From positions 1 through 64,000 of the forward strand of contig CAYGSU010000004.1 in NCBI GenBank assembly GCA_964352715.1: a stretch of DNA of 64,000 bases, written 5' to 3'. The notes under the pieces are model-generated. The model was not told the origin of the DNA, ran no database searches, and was given only the letters and a program-made list of their open reading frames with translations. The stretch is from JAVKBW01 sp964352715 (GTDB lineage Bacteria; Pseudomonadota; Alphaproteobacteria; UBA8366; Aestuariispiraceae). The position numbers and the translations under genes were made by a program. The stretch's first letter is position 1. The number at the start of each line of letters is the position of its first letter. This document shows, in pieces, positions 42,112 through 51,631 of the stretch.

Positions 42112-43287
42112 ATGGCAGATAGCAAACAATTGGACGTGATGCCGGTTGCCGTCGCTATCGGCGGTCTGGCCGCACTGTCTGCGGCGATGGGGATCGGACG
42201 GTTCGCCTATACGCCGATCCTGCCCTACATGCTCGAGGCCGGGGTGCTCGATAAGTCCGAGGCGGGCTGGGCGGCATCGGCCAACTTTTTTGGCTATCTG
42301 GTCGGATCAATCATAGCATCCATGCGGATCCTGCCGGGCGGACTGCGGCGCTGGTTTCTGATCAGCCTGTTCATCAGTGCAATGTCGACGGCGTCGATGG
42401 GTTTGACCGACGATGTGATCGCCTTTCTCGGCCTGCGTTTTGTCGGCGGCGTCGCCAGCGCTTTCGTTCTGGTATTGGCATCGGCTCTGGTGATCGAACG
42501 TCTTGTAATTGCCGGCCGGCAAAACCTGGTGCCACTCTATTTCGCAGGGGTTGGAATCGGCATATCGATATCGGCGCTTCTGCCATGGCTGCTGAACGGT
42601 GCAGCTGCCGGCTGGCCCGTTTTGTGGCTTGCGGGCGGCGGATATTCGCTGGCCGCGTTCTTTGTCGCCATGCGCCTCGTGCCGCGCCGTGGCGAAAGGC
42701 CCGTACCGCTTCCGGCAGGCAAAGCAGGCGTCAATCCGGGGTTGATCCGGTTAATTCTGGCTTATGGACTGCTGGGATTTGGCTACGTCATTACGGCAAC
42801 CTTTATCGCAACCATTGCCCGAATTACACCGAGCCTTGCAGACTGGGAAACCACTATCTGGCTTGTCGCCGGTCTGGCTGGCATCCCGTCTGTTGCGATC
42901 TGGTTCGAGGTGGCGAAGCGGATCGGCTATCGCCAGGCCTATACTGCAGCCGGTATAGCGCAGGGCGCTGGCGTGGCGTTGAGCGTGCTCAGCACCGATC
43001 CGGCGATGCTTATCCTTTCTGCGGCCTTGCTTGGTGGAACTGTCAGCGCGATGACGGCAATGGGGCTGGTCGCGGCGCGGCAACTGACCGGCGGCGACCA
43101 GCGCCGGATTATCGCCTGGATGACGATCAGCTTTTCAATCGGACAAATGATCGGGCCTGCCTTTGCCGGCCATGTTTTCGAATCGACGGGGAGTCTTGTT
43201 CTGCCATCGCTCGCCGCCGCCGGCGCGCTTGCCGTGGCCACGGTTCTTTCCGGTTGGCCGACGACGATCGAAGCAAAGGTCAGGTAA
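42112..43287 (+). CDS. MFS transporter, YbfB/YjiJ-like
   Basis: A 391-residue major facilitator with about 12 hydrophobic helices. The N-terminal GIGRFAYTPILPYMLEAGVL is the marker of the YbfB/YjiJ family, whose substrates are mostly unknown. Other signs are FFGYLVGSIIAS (helix 2) and SFSIGQMIGPAFAGHVFEST near the end. The ATG at 42112 is preferred to an upstream alternative start. It overlaps the convergent sulfotransferase stop by 8 bases. Confidence 0.88.
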   Translation: MADSKQLDVMPVAVAIGGLAALSAAMGIGRFAYTPILPYMLEAGVLDKSEAGWAASANFFGYLVGSIIASMRILPGGLRRWFLISLFISAMSTASMGLTDDVIAFLGLRFVGGVASAFVLVLASALVIERLVIAGRQNLVPLYFAGVGIGISISALLPWLLNGAAAGWPVLWLAGGGYSLAAFFVAMRLVPRRGERPVPLPAGKAGVNPGLIRLILAYGLLGFGYVITATFIATIARITPSLADWETTIWLVAGLAGIPSVAIWFEVAKRIGYRQAYTAAGIAQGAGVALSVLSTDPAMLILSAALLGGTVSAMTAMGLVAARQLTGGDQRRIIAWMTISFSIGQMIGPAFAGHVFESTGSLVLPSLAAAGALAVATVLSGWPTTIEAKVR

Positions 43288-44397
43288 CGTGCTGGAAAAT
43301 CCCGGATACTGACTGTGTTTCCGGGGCTGTGATTAACCGGATCAGTTCCTCACTGCGGCAAACCTTTCCGACCATCAGGGCGCCTTCATCAGATTGCGTG
43401 TCGGAAATGACACCGAAATATTGTGGCAGACTCAGGCAGTTATAGTCTTCTTCGCTAAAGACCATCAGATGTCTGGGTTCCGCAGTGACATACTCTACCA
43501 GCCGGTAATCGGCCTGGTTGCGCTTTTCGATTTCATCGCGAAACTCCTCGAAACCGTAGGGTTTGGCTGAATTCGAATGCAGGCGCTCCGCTACGATGCC
43601 GGGCATATCGAACACAGTCCAGAGTTCAAGCAGCGCCTGTTCCATCCNNNNNNNNNNNNNNNNNNNNNNNNNNNNNNNNNNNNNNNNNNNNNNNNNNNNN
43701 NNNNNNNNNNNNNNNNNNNNNNNNNNNNNNNNNNNNNNNNNNNNNNNACGATGCCGGGCATATCGAACACAGTCCAGAGTTCAAGCAGCGCCTGTTCCAT
43801 CCTGTGATGCAGATCGGCAATGGCGAGCTTGTCTACATTCACCAGCGCCTCTTTCAGAAGAAGCGCCTCGTTGCTGCCGTCGTAGGGCGATGACGCCATC
43901 ATCTGGGTCTGGAAGCAGGTGTTTTCCGGTGCCCGGATATAGTCGGCGAAACCGTCCGGTCCCGGGGCTGTGGCGATGTTTCCCCTTCGGCAATCATAGT
44001 AATAGTGCGAGACAAGCCGGTCGAAAGGGTTACGGAAGAAAGCGAAGGTCAACGCGGTCTCGTTCAGCACAAGGTGCGTCCCGAAACGGGGACCGTTGAA
44101 TTCTCCGACAAAGCTCACAAAGGCCTGGGCGTTCTTATCATTCCGATTACCAAGCGCGTCGGCTGTCGAAGACGTCGCGCGGGCGAAAATGCGGTTTCGA
44201 CGATTGATCAGCCGGTCTATATGCGCCGCACCGCGCAAGGCTGAACTGACAGCCATGCCGCCGCATTTTTCAATGTGATAGTGAAATATGTCGCGCGTCG
44301 AAGCGCTGTCTGCGGACCTCAGAGGGTAAAGGCAGAGTGAAATATCACGGATGCCGTTTGCTTCCATTTCCCGCCTAAGCTTCGGCTTGCGTGTCAT
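43280..44397 (-). CDS. Sulfotransferase-like protein (split by an assembly artefact)
   Basis: The protein has a sulfotransferase 5'-phosphosulfate loop (FHYHIEKCGGMAVSSAL) and a 3'-phosphate-binding segment (FFRNPFDRLVSHYYY), as in carbohydrate sulfotransferase-type enzymes using PAPS. As written, 100 N and a duplicated 55 bp interrupt it. Removing 43648-43802 gives an unbroken 963-base frame of 320 residues, so the gene is very likely intact. It begins 13 bases downstream of uppP on the same strand, which may mean cotranscription and a role in sulfating a surface glycan; that is inference. Confidence 0.75.
43593..43802. repeat. 55-bp direct duplication flanking the second assembly gap
   Basis: 43593-43647 and 43748-43802 are identical over 55 bases, and everything between them is N. 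Identical contig ends of 55 bases are expected from de Bruijn-graph assembly with k = 55, followed by scaffolding that inserted 100 N rather than merging the overlap. Confidence 0.9.
43648..43747. other. Assembly gap (100 N), probably spurious
   Basis: Exactly 100 N between identical 55-base ends. Collapsing the overlap restores a single sulfotransferase reading frame with no missing bases, so no real sequence is likely to be hidden here. Confidence 0.9.
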
Positions 44398-44410
44398 TGT
44401 CTCCCGATCG

Positions 44411-45241
44411 TCAGGTGCAGAGCGGTGAGGCGGCGTCCGCCCCGTAGGCGTAGACCCAGTACAGCAGCCCTGCCCCAAGAAAAATTCGGTAGATGACAAA
44501 AGGACCGAAGCCGGAATTGCGAAGCCATGCCATCATCACAGCGATGGAAATCAGCGCAGTAACAAAGGCCATGCCTGCCGCCACCAGCAGATCGGTGCTC
44601 AAAAACAGGTTGCCGCTTTCATAGAGCTGAAACCCGGTCAATCCACCGGCGGCCATGATGGTCGGGATCGACAGCAGCAGCGAAAAGCGCGCAGCATCCG
44701 ACCGTTCCAGGCCAATAAACCGCGCCGCCGTCATGGTGATGCCGGATCGGCTGGTACCCGGTATCAGGGCCAGAACCTGGGCCAAACCAATAGCCAGCGC
44801 CGACGGATAGCCAAGATGATCAATGCGCCAAACCGTCATGCCGACCCGGTCTGCAACCCACAGCAAGATGCCGAAACCGATGGTCGCCCAGGCAATTACC
44901 TCGACACTGCGCAGATAGCCACTGATGAAATCCTGCGCCAAAAACCCGATAATCATCACCGGTATGGTGCCGATCACGACATTCACCAGAAGCCGCGCCG
45001 GTGCGCCGCCCCGCCCAGTCAGCAGGCGGCCCAGTCCGACAATCATCGCCCAGACATCGCGCCAGAAATACACCGTGACGGCCAACAGCGAGCCTACATG
45101 CACGGCAACGTCCATCGTCAGGCCCTGATCGGGCCAGCACAGAACCTTGCTGGTCAGGACCAGGTGGCCGGAGGAAGAAATCGGCAGAAATTCGGTAATG
45201 CCCTGAACGACCGCCAGAACAAAAATATGAAACAAGGCCAT
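44411..45241 (-). CDS. uppP: Undecaprenyl-diphosphatase UppP (BacA)
   Basis: UppP dephosphorylates undecaprenyl diphosphate to recycle the lipid carrier for peptidoglycan and other surface polymers. Motif 1 is VVQGITEFLPISSSGHL and motif 2 PGTSRSGITMTAARF, both complete. The 276-residue length and about eight membrane helices are typical. It also gives bacitracin resistance in other species. It precedes a sulfotransferase-like gene by 13 bases. Confidence 0.96.
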   Translation of the reverse strand: MALFHIFVLAVVQGITEFLPISSSGHLVLTSKVLCWPDQGLTMDVAVHVGSLLAVTVYFWRDVWAMIVGLGRLLTGRGGAPARLLVNVVIGTIPVMIIGFLAQDFISGYLRSVEVIAWATIGFGILLWVADRVGMTVWRIDHLGYPSALAIGLAQVLALIPGTSRSGITMTAARFIGLERSDAARFSLLLSIPTIMAAGGLTGFQLYESGNLFLSTDLLVAAGMAFVTALISIAVMMAWLRNSGFGPFVIYRIFLGAGLLYWVYAYGADAASPLCT

Positions 45242-45533
45242 TGGGTCGATCCGAAGACTGGAGACAGAAGGGCAATTTAGGCTGATTCCGGGACCTTACG
45301 GAAGGATGAAGCAGACTGCAAAGACCAATTAACTAGTACCAATACGAGACTAAAAAGAATCGCGACATCAAATGTTCTGGTGTCGGTTCGCCGGTTTCCG
45401 GGAATTTCCATAAAAAATAGGTCACTAATTATTACCTTTTATCGATTTTCCTGTAGATTCCTGCTTCGTGTTGCGTGTATATCAGGGCAACTTGAGAAAT
45501 CGGCAGTCAGTCTGCCGAAGGGAAGGGGCGCCC
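45242..45533. promoter_or_regulatory. Divergent region between uppP and gltD, with a 5'-UTR hairpin
   Basis: About 290 bases without a gene, AT-rich between 45300 and 45470. A perfect 7-bp hairpin (tcggcag, 45500-45506, with ctgccga, 45512-45518, loop tcagt) lies 2 bases before the Shine-Dalgarno of gltD (ggaagggg) and could affect translation. No sigma-54 (TGGCAC-N5-TTGC) site and no clear sigma-70 pair was seen. Confidence 0.35.
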
Positions 45534-46979
45534 ATGTCCACGGGAAAAATGTTGAAATTCGTTTCCGTTCCGCCGGAAATGCCGGAAAAACGCGACGAGG
45601 TTCTGCGGCGGGAGGATTTTGAAGAAATCTATGCCCGCTATGCGCCGGATGCGGCCGCCGACCAGGCCGGGCGTTGCTCGCAATGCGGTGTGCCTTTTTG
45701 TCAGATCCACTGCCCGCTGCAAAACAATATCCCTGACTGGCTGATGCTGACGGCGGAAGGCCGGCTGGAAGAAGCCTACGAAGTTTCGGCGGAAACCAAT
45801 ACATTTCCGGAAATCTGCGGACGCATCTGCCCGCAGGACCGTCTGTGCGAAGGCAATTGTGTGATCGAACAGTCGGGCCACGGCACCGTTACTATCGGTT
45901 CGATTGAAAAGTACCTGACCGATACCGCGTTCGACAAAGGCTGGGTGCGCCCGATCAGACCGGTTCGTGACCTGGGCCAGTCAGTTGCCATCATCGGCGC
46001 AGGGCCGGGCGGTCTGGCTGCGGCCGAACGTCTGCGGCGGTTCGGTTACGACGTTCACGTTTACGACCGATACGACCGGGTTGGCGGCCTGATGGTTTAC
46101 GGCATCCCCGGCTTCAAGCTGGAAAAGGAAATCGTGCAGAAGCGCCATGACTGGCTGAAGGATGGCGGCATCCACTTCCATCTCGAAACCGGTATCGGCG
46201 AAGACATGCCTTTCGACGCTCTGCAGGAAAAGCATGGTGCGGTGCTGATCGCGACCGGCGTCTACAAGGCGCGTGACATCAAGGTGCCGGGCCGCGGTCT
46301 TGGTAACATCGCGGCGGCGATGGACTATCTGACCGCCAGCAACAGGGTCGGATTTGGTGATTCAGTGCCGCAATTCGAGGACGGCTCGCTGAATGCGCAG
46401 GGCAAGAACATCGTTGTCATCGGCGGTGGCGATACGGCAATGGACTGTGTCCGCACCGCCATCCGCCAGGGTGCAAAATCGGTCAAATGCCTGTACCGGC
46501 GCGACAAGGCCAACATGCCCGGTTCGGCACGCGAGGTCGCCAATGCCGAAGAAGAGGGTGTCGAGTTCATCTGGCTGTCCGCGCCGGAAGCATTCATCGG
46601 CGACGATACGGTAAAAGCGGTGCGCACAACCCAGATGCGGCTTGGTCTGCCCGATGCAACAGGCCGACGCAGCCCGGAACCGATAGAAGGCAGCGCAGTC
46701 AACCACGATTGCGACCTGGCCATTCTGGCGCTCGGTTTCGATCCTGAAAACCTGCCCACGCTGTTCAACCAGCCGAACCTGCCGGTCACACGATGGGGCA
46801 CCGTGAAAATCGACCACAAGACCAAAATGACGGCGATGCAGGGCGTTTTCGCCGCCGGCGATATCGTGCGCGGCGCAAGCCTTGTTGTCTGGGCGATCCG
46901 CGATGGTCGCGACGCCGCCGATTCCATGCACGCCTATCTGCGCGAGCAACTTAAGTCCGCAGCTGCGGCCGCCGAATAA
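45534..46979 (+). CDS. gltD: Glutamate synthase (NADPH) small subunit
   Basis: GltD takes electrons from NADPH and passes them to GltB for glutamate formation. N-terminal cysteines for iron-sulfur clusters are in CSQCGVPFCQIHCPLQNN and CGRICPQDRLCEGNC. FAD-binding GAGPGGLAAAERL and NADPH-binding GGGDTAMDCVRTA motifs follow. The start MSTGKMLKFVSVPPEMPEKR, after gggaaggggcgccc, gives 481 residues. It precedes gltB by 14 bases; the D-then-B order is the reverse of E. coli but common in alphaproteobacteria. Confidence 0.96.
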   Translation: MSTGKMLKFVSVPPEMPEKRDEVLRREDFEEIYARYAPDAAADQAGRCSQCGVPFCQIHCPLQNNIPDWLMLTAEGRLEEAYEVSAETNTFPEICGRICPQDRLCEGNCVIEQSGHGTVTIGSIEKYLTDTAFDKGWVRPIRPVRDLGQSVAIIGAGPGGLAAAERLRRFGYDVHVYDRYDRVGGLMVYGIPGFKLEKEIVQKRHDWLKDGGIHFHLETGIGEDMPFDALQEKHGAVLIATGVYKARDIKVPGRGLGNIAAAMDYLTASNRVGFGDSVPQFEDGSLNAQGKNIVVIGGGDTAMDCVRTAIRQGAKSVKCLYRRDKANMPGSAREVANAEEEGVEFIWLSAPEAFIGDDTVKAVRTTQMRLGLPDATGRRSPEPIEGSAVNHDCDLAILALGFDPENLPTLFNQPNLPVTRWGTVKIDHKTKMTAMQGVFAAGDIVRGASLVVWAIRDGRDAADSMHAYLREQLKSAAAAAE

Positions 46980-46993
46980 CGGGGATACATGTG

Positions 46994-49900
46994 ATGAGCC
47001 ATGACGATGTGATCGTTCTCTACCGCCGCAACGCAGCCCATCTGGCGCAGAACGGCATGTATCTGCCGGAAACGGAAACCTCGGCCTGCGGCGTCGGTCT
47101 TGTGGCGTCGCTTGACGGTACGCCGCGCCGTGACGTGGTGGAAGCCGGCATCGCCGCGCTGAAGGCGCTCTGGCACCGGGGCGCCGTCGACGCCGATGGC
47201 GCGACCGGTGACGGTGCGGGCATCCATGTCCAGATTCCGCAGGAATTTTTCAAGCGTCATATCCGGCGCACTGGTCATGATCCGCAAGACGGGCGTCTGG
47301 CGGTCGGCATGGTGTTTCTGCCGCGTACCGATTTTGCGGCGCAGGAACGGGTTCGCCAGATTGTCGAATCCTCGATCATGAGCCTCAACCACAAGATTTA
47401 CGGTTGGCGGCAGGTACCGGTGAATATTTCCGTGATCGGCGAGAAGGCGAATGCGACACGGCCGGAAATCGAACAGATCATGATCGGCAATGCCCGCGAC
47501 ATCGGCGAAACCGATTTCGAAACCGACCTCTATATCATTCGCCGGCGCATCGAAAAGGCGCTGCTGCTGGAGAACATCAAGGACGCTTACATCTGTTCGC
47601 TGAGCTGCCGGTCGATCATCTACAAGGGGCTGTTCCTGGCGGAACAGCTGACCACGTTCTATCCGGATCTGCTGAACGAACTGTTCGTCTCCAATTTCGC
47701 GATCTATCACCAGCGGTATTCGACCAACACCTTTCCCGCCTGGGCGCTGGCCCAGCCTTTTCGCGTGCTGGCCCATAATGGCGAGATCAATACCCTGGCC
47801 GGTAACGTCAACTGGATGAAGAGCCACGAAACGCGGCTGGACGATCCTGTTTTCGGCAACCATGTGGAAGACATAAAGCCGATTATCCAGCCAGGCAGCT
47901 CGGATTCCTCGGCGCTCGATGCGGTATTCGAAGTGCTGGTGCGGACCCGCCGGGAACTGCCGGATGTGAAATCGCTGCTCATTCCCGAAGCCTGGGAACA
48001 GTCTTCGACGGTGCCTGACAATCATTGCGACTATTACAAATACGCAAATGGCGTGATGGAGCCGTGGGACGGGCCGGCGGCAATCTGCGGCTATGGCGGA
48101 CGCTGGGCGCTGGCCGGGCTTGACCGGAACGGGCTGCGGCCGCTGCGGTATGTCGTCACCGGCGACGGCCTGCTGATTGTTGGGTCGGAAGTCGGAATGG
48201 TGAAGGTCGACGAACGCTCGGTGGTCGAAAAAGGCCGCATCGGGCCGGGCCAGATGATCGCGGTCGATCTGAAACACGGCAAGCTTTTCCACGACCGGGA
48301 ATTGAAGGACTACGTTGCGAACAAGAACCCGTACGGCAAATGGGCCGGGCGGATCACGACGCTGGATCATCTCGCAGCGCCCGACAATCTGCCGGACCCG
48401 TCGATGGACAAGGCGGACTTGCGGCGGTTGCAGGTTGATTCCGGCTGGACGATGGAAGAGATCGAACTGATCCTTCATCCGATGGCTGAAACCGGCAAGG
48501 AAGCCACGGGGTCCATGGGCGATGACACGCCGCTTGCCGTGCTGTCGGAAAAGTATCGAGGGGTTCATCACTTCTTCCGGCAGAATTTCAGCCAGGTGAC
48601 AAATCCGCCGATTGACAGCCTGCGCGAGCGCACGGTGATGAGCCTGAAAACCAGGCTTGGAAATCTTGGCAACATTCTTGAGGAAGACGAAAGCCAGCTT
48701 GAAATTCTGGAGCTGAATTCGCCGATCCTGCTAACGGCGGACTATGCCCGGGCGCGCCACTATCTGGCCGGCGATACGGTGGATATCGACTGCACGTTCG
48801 ATCCCTCGGACGGTCCGTCGGCGATGCGCCGGGCGACCTATCGGGTGCAGCGGGAAGCGGAAGACGCCGTGCGCGGCGGATGCACGCATCTGGTGTTGAC
48901 GGACAAGGGTGCAGAAACCAATCGCGCGGCAATTCCGATGATCATCGCAACCGGCGCCGTACACACCCACCTGACCGCGTCACAGCTTCGGACATTTACC
49001 TCGATCGGCGTCGAATGCGCTGAAACGCTGGACGTTCACTACATCGCAGTTCTGGTTGGCGTCGGCGCAACTTGCGTCAATCCGTATCTGGCCGAAGCGA
49101 CCATCGCTGATCGTCACAGACGCGGTTTGCTGGGCGATATCACGCTCGATGCAGCATTGGCGAATTATCGCAAGGCGCTGGAAGACGGGTTGCTGAAGAT
49201 CATGTCGAAGATGGGCATTTCCATCGTCAGCTCCTATCGTGGTGGTTTGAACTTTGAAGCCGTCGGCCTGTCGCGTAGCCTGGTGTCGGAATTCTTCCCG
49301 GGCCTGCCGTCGCGGATTTCGGGCATCGGCATGACCGGTCTTCAGCGCAAGGTGCTCAAGCGCCACGACCGGGCATATTCCGAAGACTTCGCAGCGATGC
49401 CGGTTGGCGGGTTCTACCGCTATCGCCGGGGTGGCGAAGCGCATGGCTGGGAAGGCGAATTGATGCATACGCTGCAGACCGCTGTCGCGACCGACAGTTT
49501 CAGCGTCTACAAGCGGTTCTCCGAAGGGGTTCACAACCTCGCGCCGATTAACCTGCGCGACCTGATGGACTTCGATTATGACGGCGAACCGGCCCCGCTG
49601 GATGAAGTGGATTCAATTACAGAAATCCGGAAAAGGCTGGTTGCGCCCGGTATTTCTCTGGGCGCCCTGTCGCCCATCGCGCATGAAACCCTTTCCATTG
49701 CGATGAACCGCATCGGGGCGAAATCCGATTCCGGCGAGGGCGGCGAAGACCCGGCGCGGTATCGGCCAAAGCCGAATGGCGACAACCCGTCCAGCGCGAT
49801 CAAGCAGGTCGCCTCCGGACGGTTCGGCGTTACGGCGGAATACCTTAACAATTGCAAGGAAATTGAAATCAAGATGGCGCAGGGCGCAAAGCCCGGTGAA

Positions 49901-51526
49901 GGCGGGCAGCTTCCCGGCTTCAAGGTGTCATCGATCATCGCGAAACTGCGGCATTCCACCGAAGGCGTAACCCTGATCAGCCCGCCGCCGCATCACGATA
50001 TCTATTCCATCGAGGACCTTGCCCAGCTGATCTATGACCTGAAACAGATCAACCCGGAAGCAAAGGTTTGCGTGAAGCTGGTTGCGCGCGCCGGTATCGG
50101 CACCATCGCCGCCGGCGTGGCGAAGGCGCATGCCGATGTGATCCTGATTTCCGGTCACAGCGGCGGCACCGGGGCCAGCCCGCAGAGTTCCATCAAGTAT
50201 GCCGGTCTACCATGGGAAATGGGGCTGAGCGAAGCGCATCAGGTGCTGACCCTGAACGGGTTGCGGCATCGGGTGCGGCTGCGCGTCGACGGCGGCATCC
50301 GCACCGGCCGGGACGTCGTGATCGGCGCGATCCTCGGAGCGGAAGAATACGGCATCGGCACGGCCAGCCTTGTTGCGATGGGTTGTATCATGGTGCGGCA
50401 GTGTCATTCCAATACCTGCCCCGTCGGGGTGTGTACCCAGGATCCAAACCTGATCGACCGGTTCGGCGGCACCCCGGAAAAGGTCGTGAACCTGTTCAGC
50501 TTTGTCGCCGAGGAAGTGCGCGAAATTCTGGCGCGGCTGGGCGCACGGTCGCTGAATGAAGTGATCGGCCGGACGGACTTGCTGTTCCAGGTCAGCCGGG
50601 GCAGCGAGTATCTTGACGATCTTGACCTGAACCCGCTTCTGGTGCGCGCCGATACCGGCGGCACGCCTGCCTTCTGCACGCTGGAAGGTCGGAACGAGGT
50701 ACCGGAAACGCTGGATGCGCAGATGATCAAGGATGCCGAGGCGCTGTTCGCCGACGGCGAAAAGATGCAGTTGCAGTATAATATTCGCAACACGCACCGC
50801 GCCATCGGCACGAAACTGTCGTCGAAAATCACCCGGCAGTTCGGCATGGCGAAGCTTGATCCTGGACATCTGAATGTGCGCATGCGCGGGTCGGCAGGCC
50901 AATCGCTGGGGGCCTTTGCGGTGCAGGGCCTGCGGCTGGAAGTGCTGGGTGACGCCAACGATTATGTCGGCAAGGGTCTTTCGGGCGGCGATATCGTCAT
51001 TCGTCCGATCACCGCCAGCCCGCTGGCCAGTCAGGACAATGCGATTATCGGCAATACGGCCCTTTATGGCGCAACCGCCGGAACGCTTTACGCCGCCGGG
51101 CAGGCCGGCGAACGGTTCGCCGTCCGCAATTCGGGCGCGACCTCGGTTGTCGAGGCATGCGGCGCAAACGGCTGTGAATACATGACCGGCGGCATGGTCA
51201 CCATTCTGGGGCCTGTCGGCGATAACTTTGCGGCCGGAATGACCGGGGGCATGGCGTTCGTGTATGATGCGGACGATACGTTCATGAATCACCTGAATCC
51301 CGGAACGGCCGGCGCGACCCGGCTCGAAACGGAGCATTGGCAGACCGTTTGCCGGCAACAGATCGAGACCCACATGGCGGCGACCTATTCGAGCTGGGCG
51401 GAAGAAATTCTGGCCGACTGGGATCGTGCGAAGCACCGCTTCTGGCATGTCGTGCCGTTCGAGATCGTTTCAAAGCTCGAACACCCCCTGCAGCGGGAAG
51501 AAGCCGAAGCCCTGCCAGCCGAGTAG
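46994..51526 (+). CDS. gltB: Glutamate synthase (NADPH) large subunit
   Basis: GltB hydrolyses glutamine and uses the ammonia to make glutamate from 2-oxoglutarate, the main ammonia assimilation route with glutamine synthetase. The Ntn amidotransferase nucleophile is Cys32 (SACGVGLVASLDG), so a 31-residue propeptide must be removed. RYSTNTFPAWALAQPFR and NGEINTLAGNVNWM are glutaminase motifs; the FMN-binding synthase domain has SGHSGGTGASPQSSIKYAG; the 3Fe-4S cluster cysteines are in CHSNTCPVGVCTQ. The C-terminal GXGXG beta-helix is present. The 1510-residue length is normal. A GTG one codon upstream is an alternative start. Confidence 0.97.
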   Translation: MSHDDVIVLYRRNAAHLAQNGMYLPETETSACGVGLVASLDGTPRRDVVEAGIAALKALWHRGAVDADGATGDGAGIHVQIPQEFFKRHIRRTGHDPQDGRLAVGMVFLPRTDFAAQERVRQIVESSIMSLNHKIYGWRQVPVNISVIGEKANATRPEIEQIMIGNARDIGETDFETDLYIIRRRIEKALLLENIKDAYICSLSCRSIIYKGLFLAEQLTTFYPDLLNELFVSNFAIYHQRYSTNTFPAWALAQPFRVLAHNGEINTLAGNVNWMKSHETRLDDPVFGNHVEDIKPIIQPGSSDSSALDAVFEVLVRTRRELPDVKSLLIPEAWEQSSTVPDNHCDYYKYANGVMEPWDGPAAICGYGGRWALAGLDRNGLRPLRYVVTGDGLLIVGSEVGMVKVDERSVVEKGRIGPGQMIAVDLKHGKLFHDRELKDYVANKNPYGKWAGRITTLDHLAAPDNLPDPSMDKADLRRLQVDSGWTMEEIELILHPMAETGKEATGSMGDDTPLAVLSEKYRGVHHFFRQNFSQVTNPPIDSLRERTVMSLKTRLGNLGNILEEDESQLEILELNSPILLTADYARARHYLAGDTVDIDCTFDPSDGPSAMRRATYRVQREAEDAVRGGCTHLVLTDKGAETNRAAIPMIIATGAVHTHLTASQLRTFTSIGVECAETLDVHYIAVLVGVGATCVNPYLAEATIADRHRRGLLGDITLDAALANYRKALEDGLLKIMSKMGISIVSSYRGGLNFEAVGLSRSLVSEFFPGLPSRISGIGMTGLQRKVLKRHDRAYSEDFAAMPVGGFYRYRRGGEAHGWEGELMHTLQTAVATDSFSVYKRFSEGVHNLAPINLRDLMDFDYDGEPAPLDEVDSITEIRKRLVAPGISLGALSPIAHETLSIAMNRIGAKSDSGEGGEDPARYRPKPNGDNPSSAIKQVASGRFGVTAEYLNNCKEIEIKMAQGAKPGEGGQLPGFKVSSIIAKLRHSTEGVTLISPPPHHDIYSIEDLAQLIYDLKQINPEAKVCVKLVARAGIGTIAAGVAKAHADVILISGHSGGTGASPQSSIKYAGLPWEMGLSEAHQVLTLNGLRHRVRLRVDGGIRTGRDVVIGAILGAEEYGIGTASLVAMGCIMVRQCHSNTCPVGVCTQDPNLIDRFGGTPEKVVNLFSFVAEEVREILARLGARSLNEVIGRTDLLFQVSRGSEYLDDLDLNPLLVRADTGGTPAFCTLEGRNEVPETLDAQMIKDAEALFADGEKMQLQYNIRNTHRAIGTKLSSKITRQFGMAKLDPGHLNVRMRGSAGQSLGAFAVQGLRLEVLGDANDYVGKGLSGGDIVIRPITASPLASQDNAIIGNTALYGATAGTLYAAGQAGERFAVRNSGATSVVEACGANGCEYMTGGMVTILGPVGDNFAAGMTGGMAFVYDADDTFMNHLNPGTAGATRLETEHWQTVCRQQIETHMAATYSSWAEEILADWDRAKHRFWHVVPFEIVSKLEHPLQREEAEALPAE

Positions 51527-51631
51527 ATTTCTCCCACTCTTGCTGTTTGCGGAAACGTGGCCTCCCGGGGCTGCGTTTCGGCAGGCGATCGGCGGCTTGA
51601 TCAATTTTCCCGTTTCGGGTAATGGACCGCA

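Noticed and set aside
43280..44397. Sulfotransferase pseudogene or frameshift
   Set aside because: Collapsing the duplicated 55 bp restores an intact frame, so the break is an assembly artefact.
46934..48571. 545-residue reading frame antisense to gltD/gltB
   Set aside because: It lies wholly opposite well-supported gltB sequence, has no family motif, and is expected in high-GC DNA where antisense frames stay open.
50207..51448. 413-residue reading frame antisense to gltB
   Set aside because: It lies opposite conserved glutamate synthase motifs and is rich in Arg, His and Gln as shadow frames are.
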